Positions 1 to 9,249 of a stretch of 26,240 bases of DNA are shown here, in pieces. The stretch's first letter is position 1; each line of letters starts with the position of its first letter. A program made the translations under genes and the position numbers. The stretch spans positions 1 through 26,240 of the forward strand of contig CAMLGC010000034.1 in assembly GCA_946479505.1 (NCBI GenBank). The letters run 5' to 3'. This DNA comes from an uncultured Sphingomonadaceae bacterium. GTDB taxonomy: Bacteria; Pseudomonadota; Alphaproteobacteria; Sphingomonadales; Sphingomonadaceae. The notes beneath the pieces are model-generated. The model saw only the letters and a program-made list of their open reading frames with translations. It had not been told where the DNA came from and ran no database searches.

Positions 1-66
1 TACAGGACTCGAACCTGTGACCCCCGCATTACGAATGCGATGCTCTACCAGCTGAGCTAAAGCGGC
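1..66 (-). tRNA. tRNA-Thr (anticodon CGT), 3' end cut by the window edge
   Basis: On the minus strand the sequence folds as a tRNA: a 5' acceptor strand GCCGCTT at 66-60, a D arm containing AGCTCAGCTGGTAGAGC, and an anticodon arm TCGCA-TTCGTAA-TGCGG whose loop places CGT at positions 34-36. The T arm is ACAGG-TTCGAGT-CCTGT. Only the first base of the 3' acceptor strand lies inside the window; the rest, the discriminator base and any CCA are off the left edge. CGT reads the ACG threonine codon. The identity rests on the anticodon alone. Confidence 0.93.
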
Positions 67-99
67 GCCCGACAGCCACGGGTGGCTGGAAGGCGGCGC

Positions 100-127
100 G
101 ACTAACAGGTCCGCTCGTGCCTGACAA
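100..127 (-). promoter_or_regulatory. Putative sigma70-type promoter for tRNA-Thr
   Basis: On the minus strand TTGTCA (127-122) is followed after 16 bases by TTAGTC (105-100), about 34 bases before the mature tRNA 5' end. The -35 is good and the -10 weak. Between this and the tRNA lies a hairpin in the leader (CAGCCA/TGGCTG, 73-88). Position and orientation fit a tRNA promoter, but the assignment is by eye. Confidence 0.35.
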
Positions 128-228
128 GCGGGTTCGCGTGGTCGCTTCTAGCTTTACGCTTCGTTTACCACGCACGGGGCAGAACAGCGGCTGTAATGGA
201 CGAAATTCTCGTCGCCTGGGGATAGCGC

Positions 229-1512
229 ATGGACACGCTTCGCGGTTTGGACGACGACCGGATCGACACCGATGCCGGTGACGACGGCGATCCCGCGGTC
301 AACGATGTCGGTCACGAGATCGGCTCCGACGAGCGCCGAATGCACGTGCGCGCCTATAATCATTGGGTGTCGCTGCTGCACAAGCGCGCCTACCCGTCGA
401 TCGACGATCTCGATCCGGCGAACATTTCCGATTTCGGGCCCAACAGCGTTCTGCTCGACTTTTCGGCCGGCGTCGAAAATCCGGCGATCCGCTTTCTCGG
501 CCGCGCGCTGCGCGAGGAATGTGGGCTCGATTCGTCGATCGCGAGCATCGCCGACGTGCCGAGCCGGTCACTGCTCTCGCGTCTCACCGATCATTATCTC
601 CAGATCATCGCCAATCGCGCGCCGATCGGCTTCGAGGCCGAATTCGTCGCGAGCCGCGGCAATCCGACGCTGTATCGCGGCATCCTGATGCCCTTCTCGT
701 CGAACGAGGACACAATCGATTTCATCTACGGCGTGATCAACTGGAAGGAACTGGTCGACTCGACGACGCAGAAGAAGCTCGTTGCCGAGGTCGACGCCTC
801 GATGCGTACCGCGCCGCGCGTGACGCCGACCGCCCCGGTTTGGGCGGACGGCCCGAGCGCGCAGAGCGAAAGCGATACGGGGGACACGGCGGAAGAGACC
901 GATCTCGCCGCACCGGTCGCAACGGCACTCGCCGACCAGCTTCTGCTCGCGCAGCAGACCGCCGCCGCCGTGCGCGCGGCGGATACGCGCAGCCGCTCCG
1001 CATTGTATCGCGCGCTCGGTCGCGCGCACGATTTCGCACTGGCGACGGACGAGGACGAAGAAGGCTATGCCGCCCTGCTCACCCAGGCCGGAATCAAACC
1101 GCAGGCACGTGCGCCGATGACGCCGATCGTCAAGCTCGTCTTCGGCAAGGAATACGACAAGACGCGGATTACCGAATTCGCGACCGTCCTCGCGCACGCC
1201 CAGCGCCATCAGGTCGGCCGCGGCGCGCTTGCACAGCTCCTCGAACAGTCGGACGGCGGGATCAAGGGCATCGTCCAGGCCGAGCGCGCCTGCCGGCGCC
1301 CGCCGGCCCGCGCCGACGCCACGCAGCGCGCCGCGGAGAAGCTGGCCGCGCGTCCGCCGCTCGCCTCGGTCGCGATCGAGACCGATGCCGTTACCGGCGA
1401 ATATGTGCTCCTGCTGGCGCGCGCGAGCGGCGCGGGCATGCTCGACATCGTTGCGAGCGTCGACGGATCGGAGACGCTCACCAGCCGCGCGATCCGCCAG
1501 GCTGCGCACTGA
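229..1512 (+). CDS. PAS-domain (PAS_5 type) protein with long uncharacterised C-terminal region
   Basis: A 427-residue predicted cytoplasmic protein. After an acidic N-terminus, residues about 45-180 resemble the alphaproteobacterial PAS_5 fold: an aromatic HW start, an 'NPAIRFLG' strand, and an ending of the type 'PFSSNEDTIDFIYGVINWKE'. PAS_5 proteins are usually shorter sensory or regulatory proteins. Here the remaining 245 residues are rich in Ala, Arg and Asp, show no catalytic domain I recognise, and end in a short hydrophobic strand-like block at about 390-410. There is no signal peptide or membrane segment. The start at 229 has GGGGAT eight bases upstream; a start at 340 (MHVRAYNHW) would still keep the PAS domain. 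The gene stands alone, 103 bases before the glutamate dehydrogenase. The ligand and output are unknown. Confidence 0.85.
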   Translation: MDTLRGLDDDRIDTDAGDDGDPAVNDVGHEIGSDERRMHVRAYNHWVSLLHKRAYPSIDDLDPANISDFGPNSVLLDFSAGVENPAIRFLGRALREECGLDSSIASIADVPSRSLLSRLTDHYLQIIANRAPIGFEAEFVASRGNPTLYRGILMPFSSNEDTIDFIYGVINWKELVDSTTQKKLVAEVDASMRTAPRVTPTAPVWADGPSAQSESDTGDTAEETDLAAPVATALADQLLLAQQTAAAVRAADTRSRSALYRALGRAHDFALATDEDEEGYAALLTQAGIKPQARAPMTPIVKLVFGKEYDKTRITEFATVLAHAQRHQVGRGALAQLLEQSDGGIKGIVQAERACRRPPARADATQRAAEKLAARPPLASVAIETDAVTGEYVLLLARASGAGMLDIVASVDGSETLTSRAIRQAAH

Positions 1513-1615
1513 AAATTTCGGTGTCAGCGGTAACATTGGGCGCTTTGTTGCGAAGCATGCTCGCGCGCCCGAACGGCTCTTGAGATAGCGAATCGCCGGG
1601 CGCATAGGGGCGCGC

Positions 1616-4600
1616 ATGACCAAGACCACGCTCACGTCGCTGGCGGAAAAGCTCATCAGGCATCTCACCGACGGCGCGCTTCCCGGCGAGCTCCACGGCT
1701 TCGGCAAGGAGCAGCAGAAGGAGGCGGCCCGCTTCGTCGCCAAGACCGCCGAGACCCGCAAGCCGGGCAAGCCCCGGCTCGCGCTCGAGACGATGCCCGG
1801 CGGCGGCGCCAGCGAGCGGCGGATGCGGCTCGCGATCATCAACGACGACATGCCGTTCCTGGTCGATTCGATCGCCGCGACGATCAACGCGCACGACATC
1901 GCGATCGACCGCATCATCCACCCGATCGTTCCGGTCGAACGCAGCCGGGACGGCAAGCTCGAGGCGGTCGGCACCGGCGGCGCACCCGAATCGATGATCT
2001 ATATCGAGCTCGCGCGCGTCGATGCGCGCGGGCGCCGCGGCCTCGTCACCGCGATCGAGCGCAACCTCGCCGACGTTCGAGCGGCGGTGCGCGACTGGGA
2101 CAAGCTCCAGAAGGTGATGCACGCCGACGCCGTCCGGATCGGGCAGGATGAAGACGGATTTGAGGGCGCGGCCCTGCTCCACTGGTTCCTCGATCGCAAC
2201 CTCACGCTGCTCGGCCACGAGACCTGGCGGCGCGACGGCACGACCTCCGACGTGCTCGGCATCGCGCGCAATCCGCAGCCGGTGCCGATGCTCGCCGACG
2301 CCTCGCGCGAGCTTGCGCTCGACTGGTTCGAGGCTGGGGGCGAGCCGCCCCTGCTCTTGAAGTCCAACCTGATCTCGGCCGTGCATCGTGCGGTGCCGCT
2401 CGATCTCGCGGTGGTGCCGATCGTCGAGGACGGCAAGGTCGCCGGCCTCTCGATCCACGCCGGGCTGTGGACCAGCGCCGCGCTCAACGCGCCGCCGCAG
2501 GAAGTGCCGGTGCTGCGCGCGCGGCTTTCGGCGCTCGAGGCCAAATTCGGCTTCGACCCCAAGGGTCATACCGGCAAGGCGCTCACGCATGCGCTCGCGG
2601 CGCTGCCGCACGACCTCGTTACCGCGTTCATGCCCGATGCGCTCGAGGAGCTTGCGCTCACCTCGATGTCGCTCGCCGATCGGCCGCGGCCCAAGCTGGT
2701 GGTGATCCGCTCGACGCTGGGGCGCCACCTGTTCGCCTTCGTGTGGCTTCCGCGTGACGATCTGTCGACCGCGCGCCGGGTCGCGATCGGCGAGATGCTC
2801 GCGAACGCCGCCCATGCCGGCCTGCTGAGCTGGTCGATCGCGATGGAGGACGGCGTCGTCGCGATGATCCGCTACACGCTCGACATGCGTGGGCAAGGCC
2901 GGATGCCCGATGCCGCGCTGCTCGACGAGCAGCTCGAGAAGATGGTGCGCGGCTGGGTGCCCGCGGTCGAAGCCGCGCTCGCCCACCATGTCGAGCCAGC
3001 ACGTGCGGCGCGGCTCGCGATGCGCCATGCCGGAACCTTTCCCAACGGCTATCGCGGCTCGAACGACGCGGAAGAGGCAGCCCAGGACATCCTGCGCCTC
3101 GCCGCGCTGCCGTCGCCCGATGCGCGCCAGGTGCGGCTCTATCGCTGCCGCAAGGGCACACCGCGGCTCAAGATCTATCGGCTGGGCGGCGCCGTCGAGC
3201 TGTCGGACGCGGTGCCCGTGCTCGAGAATTTCGGGTTCCGCGTCATCGAGGAGGTGCCGACCGCGCTCGACGACGAGCATCACGGCTTCGTCCACGATTT
3301 CCTCATCTCGTCGGCGAGCGGCGCGGAGGCGGAGCTCTGCGCCGGCGACACGAGCGTGCTCGAAGGCGCGATCGCCGCGGTGCTCGAAGGCCATGCCGAA
3401 AACGACGCGTTCAACCGGCTGATCGTCGATGTCGGCATGAAGCCCGGCTCGGTCGTGCTGTTCCGCGCATGGTTCCGCTACCTGCGCCAGGCCGGGTTGA
3501 GCTACGGGCTTGCGACCGTCGTCGACGCGCTGCGCCGCGCGCCGAAGGTCGCGACCGCGCTCGTCGAGCGCTTCGAGGCGGCGCACGATCCGGCGCAGAA
3601 GGGCGATCGCACGGCGGCGATCGAGGCCGCGCGCAAGGCGATCGATCGCGGGCTCGATGCCGTCTCCGCGATCGACGACGACCGCATCCTGCGCGCGGTC
3701 CGCGGCGTCGTCGCCGCCACGCTGCGCACCAACGCCTTCGCGCCATCGGGCGAGGAAGCGCTCGCCTTCAAGCTCGATTCGAAGCTCGTGCCGAACCTGC
3801 CCGCGCCGGTGCCGTGGCGCGAGATCTTCGTTTACTCGCCCCGCGTCGAGGGCATCCACCTTCGTGCCGGCGCGGTCGCGCGCGGCGGGCTGCGCTGGTC
3901 CGACCGGCGCGACGATTTCCGCACCGAGGTTCTGGGGCTGATGAAGGCCCAGCGCGTCAAGAATGCGGTGATCGTGCCGACCGGCGCCAAGGGCGGCTTC
4001 TATCCCAAGCGGCTCCCCTCGCCCGCCAATCGCGATGCCTGGATCGCCGAGGGCACCGAGAGCTACCGCATCTTCATCCGCGCGCTGCTGTCGCTCACCG
4101 ACAACATCGTCGAGGGCAAGGTCGTCCATCCTGCCAAGGTCGTGATCCGCGACGGAGACGACCCCTATTTCGTGGTCGCCGCCGACAAGGGCACCGCCTC
4201 CTTCTCCGACATCGCCAATGCCATCGCAATTGATCAGGATTTCTGGCTGGGCGACGCCTTCGCGAGCGGCGGCAGCCATGGCTACGACCACAAGGCGATG
4301 GGCATCACCGCGCGCGGCGGCTGGATCTCGGTCCAGCGCCACTTCGCCGAGCGCGGGGTGGACGTACAGACCGAGCCCGTCAGCGTCGTCGGCTGCGGCG
4401 ACATGTCGGGCGACGTGTTCGGCAACGGCATGCTGCTGTCGAAGACGATCCGTCTCCACGCGGCGTTCGACCATCGCGACATCTTCCTCGATCCCGATCC
4501 CGACCCCGAGACGAGCTGGAACGAGCGCCAGCGGCTGTTCGACCTGCCGCGATCGAGCTGGGAGGATTACGACAAGAAGCTGATCTCGAAGGGCGGCGGC

Positions 4601-6256
4601 GTCTTTTCGCGGCAAGACAAGACGATCAAGCTATCCAAGCCCGTCAAGGAGATGCTCGACGTCGAGGCCGACGAGCTCGAGCCCGCCGCGCTGATCTCGG
4701 CGATCCTCAAGGCGCCGGTCGATCTGATCTGGTTCGGCGGCATCGGCACCTATGTGAAGGCCGCGGCCGAGGCGCATATCGAGGTCGGCGATCCGGCCAA
4801 CGACCGGCTGCGCGTCAATGCCGAGCAGGTCCGCGCGACCGTGATCGGCGAGGGGGCGAATTTGGGCGTCACGCAGGCCGGCCGCATCGTGTTCGCCTCG
4901 CGCGGTGGCCGGATCAACACTGACTTCATCGACAATTCGGCCGGCGTCGATTGCTCGGACAATGAGGTCAACATCAAGATCGCTCTGAATCGCGAGGTGA
5001 TGGAAGGCCGTCTCTCGTTCGAGAAGCGCAACGCCTTGCTCGCCGACATGACCGAGGACGTCGCCTTCCTCGTACTCGAGGACAACCGGCTCCAGACGCT
5101 CGCGCTGTCGATGATGGAGAACGACGGTGCGCTGTCGCTGCCGAGCTATGTCCGCGCGATCGAGATTTTCGAAAGCTCAGGACGCCTCGACCGCGCGGTC
5201 GAGGGGCTCGCGCCCAATGACGAGCTGCTCCGCCGCGCGCAGGAAGGGCTCGGGCTGACGCGACCCGAACTCGCCGTGCTGCTCGCGACCGCCAAGCTCG
5301 CGCTCCAGGACGCGATCGAGCAGGGCCCGCTCGCCTGCGCCGACGAGATGAAGCCGCAGCTCCACGCCGCCTTCCCGCCGGCGATGCGCAAGAAATTCGC
5401 GGCCGCAATCGATGCGCACCGGCTGCGTGGGGAGATCGTCGCGACCAAGCTTGCCAACCGGATCATCAATCGGCTGGGGGTGCTCCATCCGGTCGAGCTC
5501 GGCGAGGAAGAGGGTGCGGCGATCCTCGACATCGCGGCGATGTTCGTCGCCGCCGAACGGTTGTTCGATCTGCCCGCGCTCTGGGCCGAGATCGAGGCGG
5601 CCGAGATGCCCGAGCGCGCGCGGATCGCGCTGTTCGACGAGATCGCAGTCGCAGTGCGCTCGCAGATCGCGGACCTGTTGCGCATCTGCCCGCCCGGCTC
5701 CGAGCCGGCCCCGATCGTCGCGCGGATCAAGCCGGGAATCGAGCAGCTCGGCCGCCAGGCCAAGTCGCTGCTGCTCGAGGAGGTCCAGGCGCAATCGAGC
5801 CGCATCGTCGAAAAGCTCGAGGCCGAAGGTGCGCCCAAGAAGCTCGTCCAGAAGGTCGTGCGGCTCTACGAGCTCGACGGCGCCGTCGGCCTTGCCGATC
5901 TCGGCCAGCGGCTCGGCATCGACGAGGTCGTGCTCACCCGTGCGTTCACAAGCCTGGGCAGCGCGCTCGGGCTCGATTGGGCGCAGGCGAACGCCGCACG
6001 CATCTCGTCGGGCGACCCGTGGGAACGGCTGCTGCTCGCGGGCCTCGCGCGCGATTTCCAGCAGCTCCGCCTCGAGTTCCTGGGCCGCACCAAGGGCAAA
6101 GACCCGCAAGCGCTGGTCGACAGGTTCCTCGGGGAAAACCGCGCCCGCGTCGACCAGTTCAAGCATCTCGTCGCCCGCGCCCGCCTCGCCCCCACGCCGA
6201 ACGCGGCGATGCTCGCGCAGATCGCCGGCCAGGCACGAGTGCTGCTGGGAAGGTAG
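1616..6256 (+). CDS. gdhB: NAD-dependent glutamate dehydrogenase, large bacterial type
   Basis: This 1546-residue protein matches the roughly 180-kDa bacterial NAD-glutamate dehydrogenase family (Bac_GDH; called gdhB in Pseudomonas, gdhZ in Caulobacter). It deaminates glutamate to 2-oxoglutarate and ammonium with NAD+, mainly for catabolism of glutamate-family amino acids. Residues 1 to about 700 are the family's regulatory N-terminal region. The catalytic part includes PTGAKGGF (788-795, with lysine 792 in the dehydrogenase active-site motif) and a nucleotide-binding glycine-rich stretch GCGDMSGDVFGNGM (926-939). A long helical C-terminal region follows. Length is full and no frameshift is seen. 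The start is supported by AGGGG six bases upstream. In this family activity is often allosterically controlled; nothing in the DNA here shows how. It is transcribed alone, convergent with the iron operon downstream. Confidence 0.97.
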   Translation: MTKTTLTSLAEKLIRHLTDGALPGELHGFGKEQQKEAARFVAKTAETRKPGKPRLALETMPGGGASERRMRLAIINDDMPFLVDSIAATINAHDIAIDRIIHPIVPVERSRDGKLEAVGTGGAPESMIYIELARVDARGRRGLVTAIERNLADVRAAVRDWDKLQKVMHADAVRIGQDEDGFEGAALLHWFLDRNLTLLGHETWRRDGTTSDVLGIARNPQPVPMLADASRELALDWFEAGGEPPLLLKSNLISAVHRAVPLDLAVVPIVEDGKVAGLSIHAGLWTSAALNAPPQEVPVLRARLSALEAKFGFDPKGHTGKALTHALAALPHDLVTAFMPDALEELALTSMSLADRPRPKLVVIRSTLGRHLFAFVWLPRDDLSTARRVAIGEMLANAAHAGLLSWSIAMEDGVVAMIRYTLDMRGQGRMPDAALLDEQLEKMVRGWVPAVEAALAHHVEPARAARLAMRHAGTFPNGYRGSNDAEEAAQDILRLAALPSPDARQVRLYRCRKGTPRLKIYRLGGAVELSDAVPVLENFGFRVIEEVPTALDDEHHGFVHDFLISSASGAEAELCAGDTSVLEGAIAAVLEGHAENDAFNRLIVDVGMKPGSVVLFRAWFRYLRQAGLSYGLATVVDALRRAPKVATALVERFEAAHDPAQKGDRTAAIEAARKAIDRGLDAVSAIDDDRILRAVRGVVAATLRTNAFAPSGEEALAFKLDSKLVPNLPAPVPWREIFVYSPRVEGIHLRAGAVARGGLRWSDRRDDFRTEVLGLMKAQRVKNAVIVPTGAKGGFYPKRLPSPANRDAWIAEGTESYRIFIRALLSLTDNIVEGKVVHPAKVVIRDGDDPYFVVAADKGTASFSDIANAIAIDQDFWLGDAFASGGSHGYDHKAMGITARGGWISVQRHFAERGVDVQTEPVSVVGCGDMSGDVFGNGMLLSKTIRLHAAFDHRDIFLDPDPDPETSWNERQRLFDLPRSSWEDYDKKLISKGGGVFSRQDKTIKLSKPVKEMLDVEADELEPAALISAILKAPVDLIWFGGIGTYVKAAAEAHIEVGDPANDRLRVNAEQVRATVIGEGANLGVTQAGRIVFASRGGRINTDFIDNSAGVDCSDNEVNIKIALNREVMEGRLSFEKRNALLADMTEDVAFLVLEDNRLQTLALSMMENDGALSLPSYVRAIEIFESSGRLDRAVEGLAPNDELLRRAQEGLGLTRPELAVLLATAKLALQDAIEQGPLACADEMKPQLHAAFPPAMRKKFAAAIDAHRLRGEIVATKLANRIINRLGVLHPVELGEEEGAAILDIAAMFVAAERLFDLPALWAEIEAAEMPERARIALFDEIAVAVRSQIADLLRICPPGSEPAPIVARIKPGIEQLGRQAKSLLLEEVQAQSSRIVEKLEAEGAPKKLVQKVVRLYELDGAVGLADLGQRLGIDEVVLTRAFTSLGSALGLDWAQANAARISSGDPWERLLLAGLARDFQQLRLEFLGRTKGKDPQALVDRFLGENRARVDQFKHLVARARLAPTPNAAMLAQIAGQARVLLGR

Positions 6257-6573
6257 CGTTCGCTTCCGCTCGAAAAAGCGAATCGAGAGCAGAGGAATCG
6301 GCTCGGCGTTCCGCGCCGACGAACGGGGCGGTGCGCTCGCAATTCTATCCGCCCGAAGCGCGGAAGGCTGCAAAGGTGACACTACGTCCCCCCCTACATG
6401 CCCTTCCCGAATGTCGTGCGACAACGGGCACGGCCGCTCGGCCGACAAAGAATTGCCGGCGCGCGGGTGGATCAACCGAATCAAAGAGCAGCGCGGGGAA
6501 TGGCACGAATGCAGGGTTGTAGGACAGCGGAAAAGAACAAACAGTGAATATACTGTGAGGGCCGACGGCACGC
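6257..6573. other. Gene-free gap between convergent genes
   Basis: This 317-base stretch separates glutamate dehydrogenase from the end of the iron operon. I see no credible coding sequence with a ribosome binding site. It holds a hairpin right after the dehydrogenase stop and a short dyad ACAGT-N6-ACTGT at 6541-6556 near the PepSY gene end. It reads as an ordinary convergent spacer. Confidence 0.6.
6259..6282 (+). terminator. Possible terminator hairpin after glutamate dehydrogenase
   Basis: A perfect 7-bp inverted repeat, TTCGCTT (6259-6265) and AAGCGAA (6276-6282), with a 10-base loop begins two bases after the stop codon. No T-run follows, so intrinsic termination would be weak. Confidence 0.3.
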
Positions 6574-7686
6574 TCAGGCCGTGGCTTTCCTTTTGGCCTT
6601 CACCTGCCCGCGCCAACGCCGTGCGCGCGCCCACATGATGACGCCGGTCACGCCGAGCATCGCGGGCAGCAGACCGCCGAGGAAGACGATCGCCTGCCAC
6701 ACAGGCGCCGTCCCCTGCCCGTCATGGATTCGCCGCATCAGCCCCGCAATTCCGGGGCCACCGTGAGCACGGGGGGTCGAGACGTCGGCAATCGTCCCGC
6801 TCGCATCCGCGACCTCGACCTGCGTCGCGCCGTCCGCGCGGTCGATGGTCACGCTCCACCGCGCCTCTTCGCCGCTCGGCCATTCGATCTCGCGCACATC
6901 GCCGGGCACCCGCGCGCGCGCGATCCTGGCCGCCGCATCGGCCGATTGCCGCGTTTCGACGAGCGGCTCTCCCCCGCCTCGCCGCGGCGGCCCCCGCTCG
7001 CCTCGGTCGGCCACGCCGCTCAGCGCGCCGAAGAAGCCGGGGAAGGAAATCCATGCACCGGTGAGCGACAGCACGAACAACGGGAGCGCGATCCAGAAGC
7101 CCGCCAGATGGTGCAGGTTGGTGTCGAGATTGCGGTGGCGCCGCCAGCGCAGCCCACGCGTCCAGCGGCCGACCGTCGGCCACCACAGCCACAGACCGGT
7201 AAAGGCCGAGATCATCATCGCGACGCCGATCCAGCCGACGATCTTGCGCCCGACGCCAGGCACCATCAGGCTGCCGTGGAGGATGTGCATCACGCGCAGC
7301 ACGCCGGTGTCGCTGCTCGCCGTGTCGAGCACGCGCGCGGTGGGCGGATCGAGATAGGCGCTCGTCCGTACCGGCCGGCCGCGCGCACCTTCGGGGCGCG
7401 GCTGCACCGCCGAAACGACGACCGGCCCATCGCCTTCGGGCAGTTCGATGCTGGCGATGCGTTCACCCGGCGCGAACACCGCGCGCGCCGCGCCGACATA
7501 GCGGTCGACCGGCAGCACCGCTGCGCCGCTCGTCGCATAGCGCGCCGGATTGACCAGCCGATCGGTGGAATCCTTCCAGACGAGCGCCGATCCCGTCAGG
7601 CACAGGGGAATGATGAGGATCGCGAGCGAGAGGCCGATCCACTTGTGCGCCTGAAACCAGGCGCGGCGCCATGCGAGCTTGTTCAT
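6574..7686 (-). CDS. PepSY-domain inner-membrane protein of the iron operon
   Basis: A 370-residue PepSY-associated transmembrane protein. There is a hydrophobic helix near residues 17-36 (GLSLAILIIPLCLTGSALVW), two more in the middle (IVGWIGVAMMISAFTGLWLW and LAGFWIALPLFVLSLTGAW), and a last one near the C-terminus (FLGGLLPAMLGVTGVIMWA). Periplasmic PepSY-like segments lie between them. Relatives next to siderophore receptors are thought to act in the inner membrane in ferric-siderophore reduction or iron release; that role is inferred from context. The ATG at 7686 is preferred because GAGGG lies five bases before it; an in-frame GTG at 7701 would overlap the upstream stop. The gene begins eight bases after the oxygenase stop and is the last gene of the operon. 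Confidence 0.9.
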   Translation of the reverse strand: MNKLAWRRAWFQAHKWIGLSLAILIIPLCLTGSALVWKDSTDRLVNPARYATSGAAVLPVDRYVGAARAVFAPGERIASIELPEGDGPVVVSAVQPRPEGARGRPVRTSAYLDPPTARVLDTASSDTGVLRVMHILHGSLMVPGVGRKIVGWIGVAMMISAFTGLWLWWPTVGRWTRGLRWRRHRNLDTNLHHLAGFWIALPLFVLSLTGAWISFPGFFGALSGVADRGERGPPRRGGGEPLVETRQSADAAARIARARVPGDVREIEWPSGEEARWSVTIDRADGATQVEVADASGTIADVSTPRAHGGPGIAGLMRRIHDGQGTAPVWQAIVFLGGLLPAMLGVTGVIMWARARRWRGQVKAKRKATA

Positions 7687-7694
7687 GCTTGCCC

Positions 7695-8378
7695 TCAGCA
7701 CTCCGCCCAGCGGCGGAGCAGGTTGTGGTACACGCCCGTGAGCTGGATCACCGCCGCGTCGTCCTGGCCCATCGCCGCGCCCGCCGCCTGGACGCCCTGA
7801 TCGAGCTCGAACAGGATTCGCCGGGCGCCGTCGTCGCGGACCATCGACTGGACCCAGAAGAACGACGCGGTGCGGCAGCCCCGCGTCACCCGCTCGACGC
7901 GGTGGAGGCTCGAGGCCGGGTAGAGCACCATGTGCCCCGCGGGCAGCTTGACGCGCTGCATACCGAGCGCATCCTCGATCACCAGCTCGCCGCCGTCATA
8001 ATGTTCGGGCTCTTCGAGAAAGAGCGTGGCGGACAGGTCGCTGCGGATGCGGAAATCGCTGCCGCGCTTGATCCGCACGGCATTGTCGACGTGCATTCCG
8101 AACGCGTCGCCGCCCTCGTAGCGGTTGAACAGCGGCGGGAAGACCTTGAGCGGCAATGCGGCCGCGACGAAGAGCGGCGACGCGGCGAGCGCATCGAGCA
8201 CGATGGACCCTGCCCGCTTTGCCGCGTCGGAGTCTTCGGGCAGTTGCCGGTTGCGCTTGGCGAGTGCCGATTGCGCGCCCGAGGTGGCGTTGCCGTCGAC
8301 CCAGTCGCCGGCGTCGATCAGCCGGCGCACCTCGGCGATCTGCGCGGCGCCCAGCACATCCGGGATCGCGATCAGCAT
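7695..8378 (-). CDS. piuC: PKHD-type Fe(II)/2-oxoglutarate-dependent hydroxylase, PiuC/YbiX family
   Basis: A 227-residue enzyme matching the usual 225-227 length of PiuC/YbiX. The double-stranded beta-helix ligands are visible: H96-x-D98 (MHVDN), H159 (SSLHRVERV) and the 2-oxoglutarate-binding R169 (RTASFFW). The family is encoded with TonB-dependent siderophore receptors and is iron-repressed in Pseudomonas and E. coli; the substrate is unsettled. The start at 8378 (MLIAIPDV) is chosen because it gives the family length and because ATGCTGA overlaps the SEL1 gene stop, implying translational coupling. The frame continues upstream without a stop, but that extension has shadow-like composition. 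Confidence 0.94.
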   Translation of the reverse strand: MLIAIPDVLGAAQIAEVRRLIDAGDWVDGNATSGAQSALAKRNRQLPEDSDAAKRAGSIVLDALAASPLFVAAALPLKVFPPLFNRYEGGDAFGMHVDNAVRIKRGSDFRIRSDLSATLFLEEPEHYDGGELVIEDALGMQRVKLPAGHMVLYPASSLHRVERVTRGCRTASFFWVQSMVRDDGARRILFELDQGVQAAGAAMGQDDAAVIQLTGVYHNLLRRWAEC

Positions 8379-9103
8379 GCGGCCGCCTTCCCGCGCCGGA
8401 GCATCGTCGGGCCGTGCTCGGCGAAGCCCGGCACCGTCGAGCGCCGCAGCCACGCCTCGGCCTTGTCGAGGAACGCCGCGGTCGCGCTCTCACCGGCGCG
8501 CGCGACCCACACGAGGGCGTCGTCGACCTTGCCTGCCGCACCGAGCATCCGCGCATGGTTGAAGCATCCGCGAAAATCGCCGCCCTCCGCCGCCTGCGCG
8601 TAACATTCGGCCGCGCGATCGAGATCGCGCGCGACCACCCAGCCGTCTTCGTGGAAGCTGCCGACGAAGTTGATCGCCTTGGCGTTGCCGAGCGCCGCCG
8701 CCTTCTGGAGCCACGAAAGCGCCGCCGCCTTGTCCTCCGCGACGCCCTCGCCGAGCGCGAGCAGCGTGGCATAATTGTACATCGCCCAATCGAGGCCCAT
8801 CCCGGCCGCGATGCGGAAGCACGCCGCGGCGCGGTCCTTCATCACCGGGGTGCCCCAGCCGAGATCGTAGCAGCGCCCGACCATGTTGATCGCCATCGCA
8901 TGATGCTGCGCGGCGGCACGCGTGAACCAGCCGAGCGCCGCGCGCTGGTCGACCGCCACCCCCGCGCCGTCGAGCAGCATCTGGCCGTAGAGGGCCTGCG
9001 CCTCGGTGATTTCGGCCTCAGCGGCGGTGCGGACGAAGGCGGCGCGTTCCTCCGGCGAGCCGGAGAGGCGTTGCGCGATCTCGTCGGCGGTGAGAGCATC
9101 CAA
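8372..9103 (-). CDS. SEL1-repeat protein; start codon lies in a palindromic repeat
   Basis: About 243 residues, with four to five SEL1/TPR-like helical repeats between residues 33 and 200 (for example '[19 protein letters not shown]' and '[19 protein letters not shown]'). These usually form a protein-binding solenoid. In Pseudomonas a SEL1-type gene also sits beside piuC and its receptor, so the pairing supports a shared iron-related job, whose nature is unknown. The start is uncertain. No in-frame ATG exists near the conserved N-terminus; the nearest option is TTG at 9103-9101, just inside the end of the palindromic repeat, with GGGGAGG two bases upstream. The open frame runs on through the repeat, but that part is repeat-encoded. 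The end overlaps the oxygenase gene by seven bases. Confidence 0.8.
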   Translation of the reverse strand: MDALTADEIAQRLSGSPEERAAFVRTAAEAEITEAQALYGQMLLDGAGVAVDQRAALGWFTRAAAQHHAMAINMVGRCYDLGWGTPVMKDRAAACFRIAAGMGLDWAMYNYATLLALGEGVAEDKAAALSWLQKAAALGNAKAINFVGSFHEDGWVVARDLDRAAECYAQAAEGGDFRGCFNHARMLGAAGKVDDALVWVARAGESATAAFLDKAEAWLRRSTVPGFAEHGPTMLRRGKAAAC

Positions 9104-9240
9104 TACCTCCCCGGCACGGGGAGGGGGACCGGCCGCGCAGCGGCTGGTGGAGGGGGCCGGCGCACCAGCGCCGGCTAGCGCCGGCGCACCCCTCCACCAG
9201 CCTTCGGCTGGTCCCCCTCCCCGTGCCGGGGAGGTATTGG
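9100..9240. repeat. 141-bp palindromic repeat element with 31-bp perfect terminal inverted repeats
   Basis: The arms 9100-9130 and 9210-9240 are perfect reverse complements over 31 bases, beginning CCAATACC and ending GGTATTGG. Inside is a second 14-bp inverted repeat (9142-9155 and 9189-9202), two small side hairpins (GCCGC/GCGGC at 9132-9144; AGCC/GGCT at 9199-9209) and a core with three GCGCCGGC-type units. It resembles REP-like or MITE-like elements between genes of sphingomonads. No coding capacity or clear target-site duplication is seen. It separates the siderophore receptor from the SEL1 gene, so it could form an mRNA hairpin that dampens or protects the downstream transcript. Confidence 0.93.
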
Positions 9241-9249
9241 CAAGACTCT

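Noticed and set aside
1580..1608. TTGAGA-N17-CATAGG upstream of glutamate dehydrogenase as a promoter
   Set aside because: The -10 is weak and overlaps the AGGGG ribosome binding site; not enough to call.
1478..4615. A 1045-residue open frame antisense to glutamate dehydrogenase
   Set aside because: Its composition is Arg/Ala/Gly/Asp-rich with no recognisable domain, and it mirrors the codon pattern of the well-supported gene on the other strand; long antisense frames are common in G+C-rich DNA.
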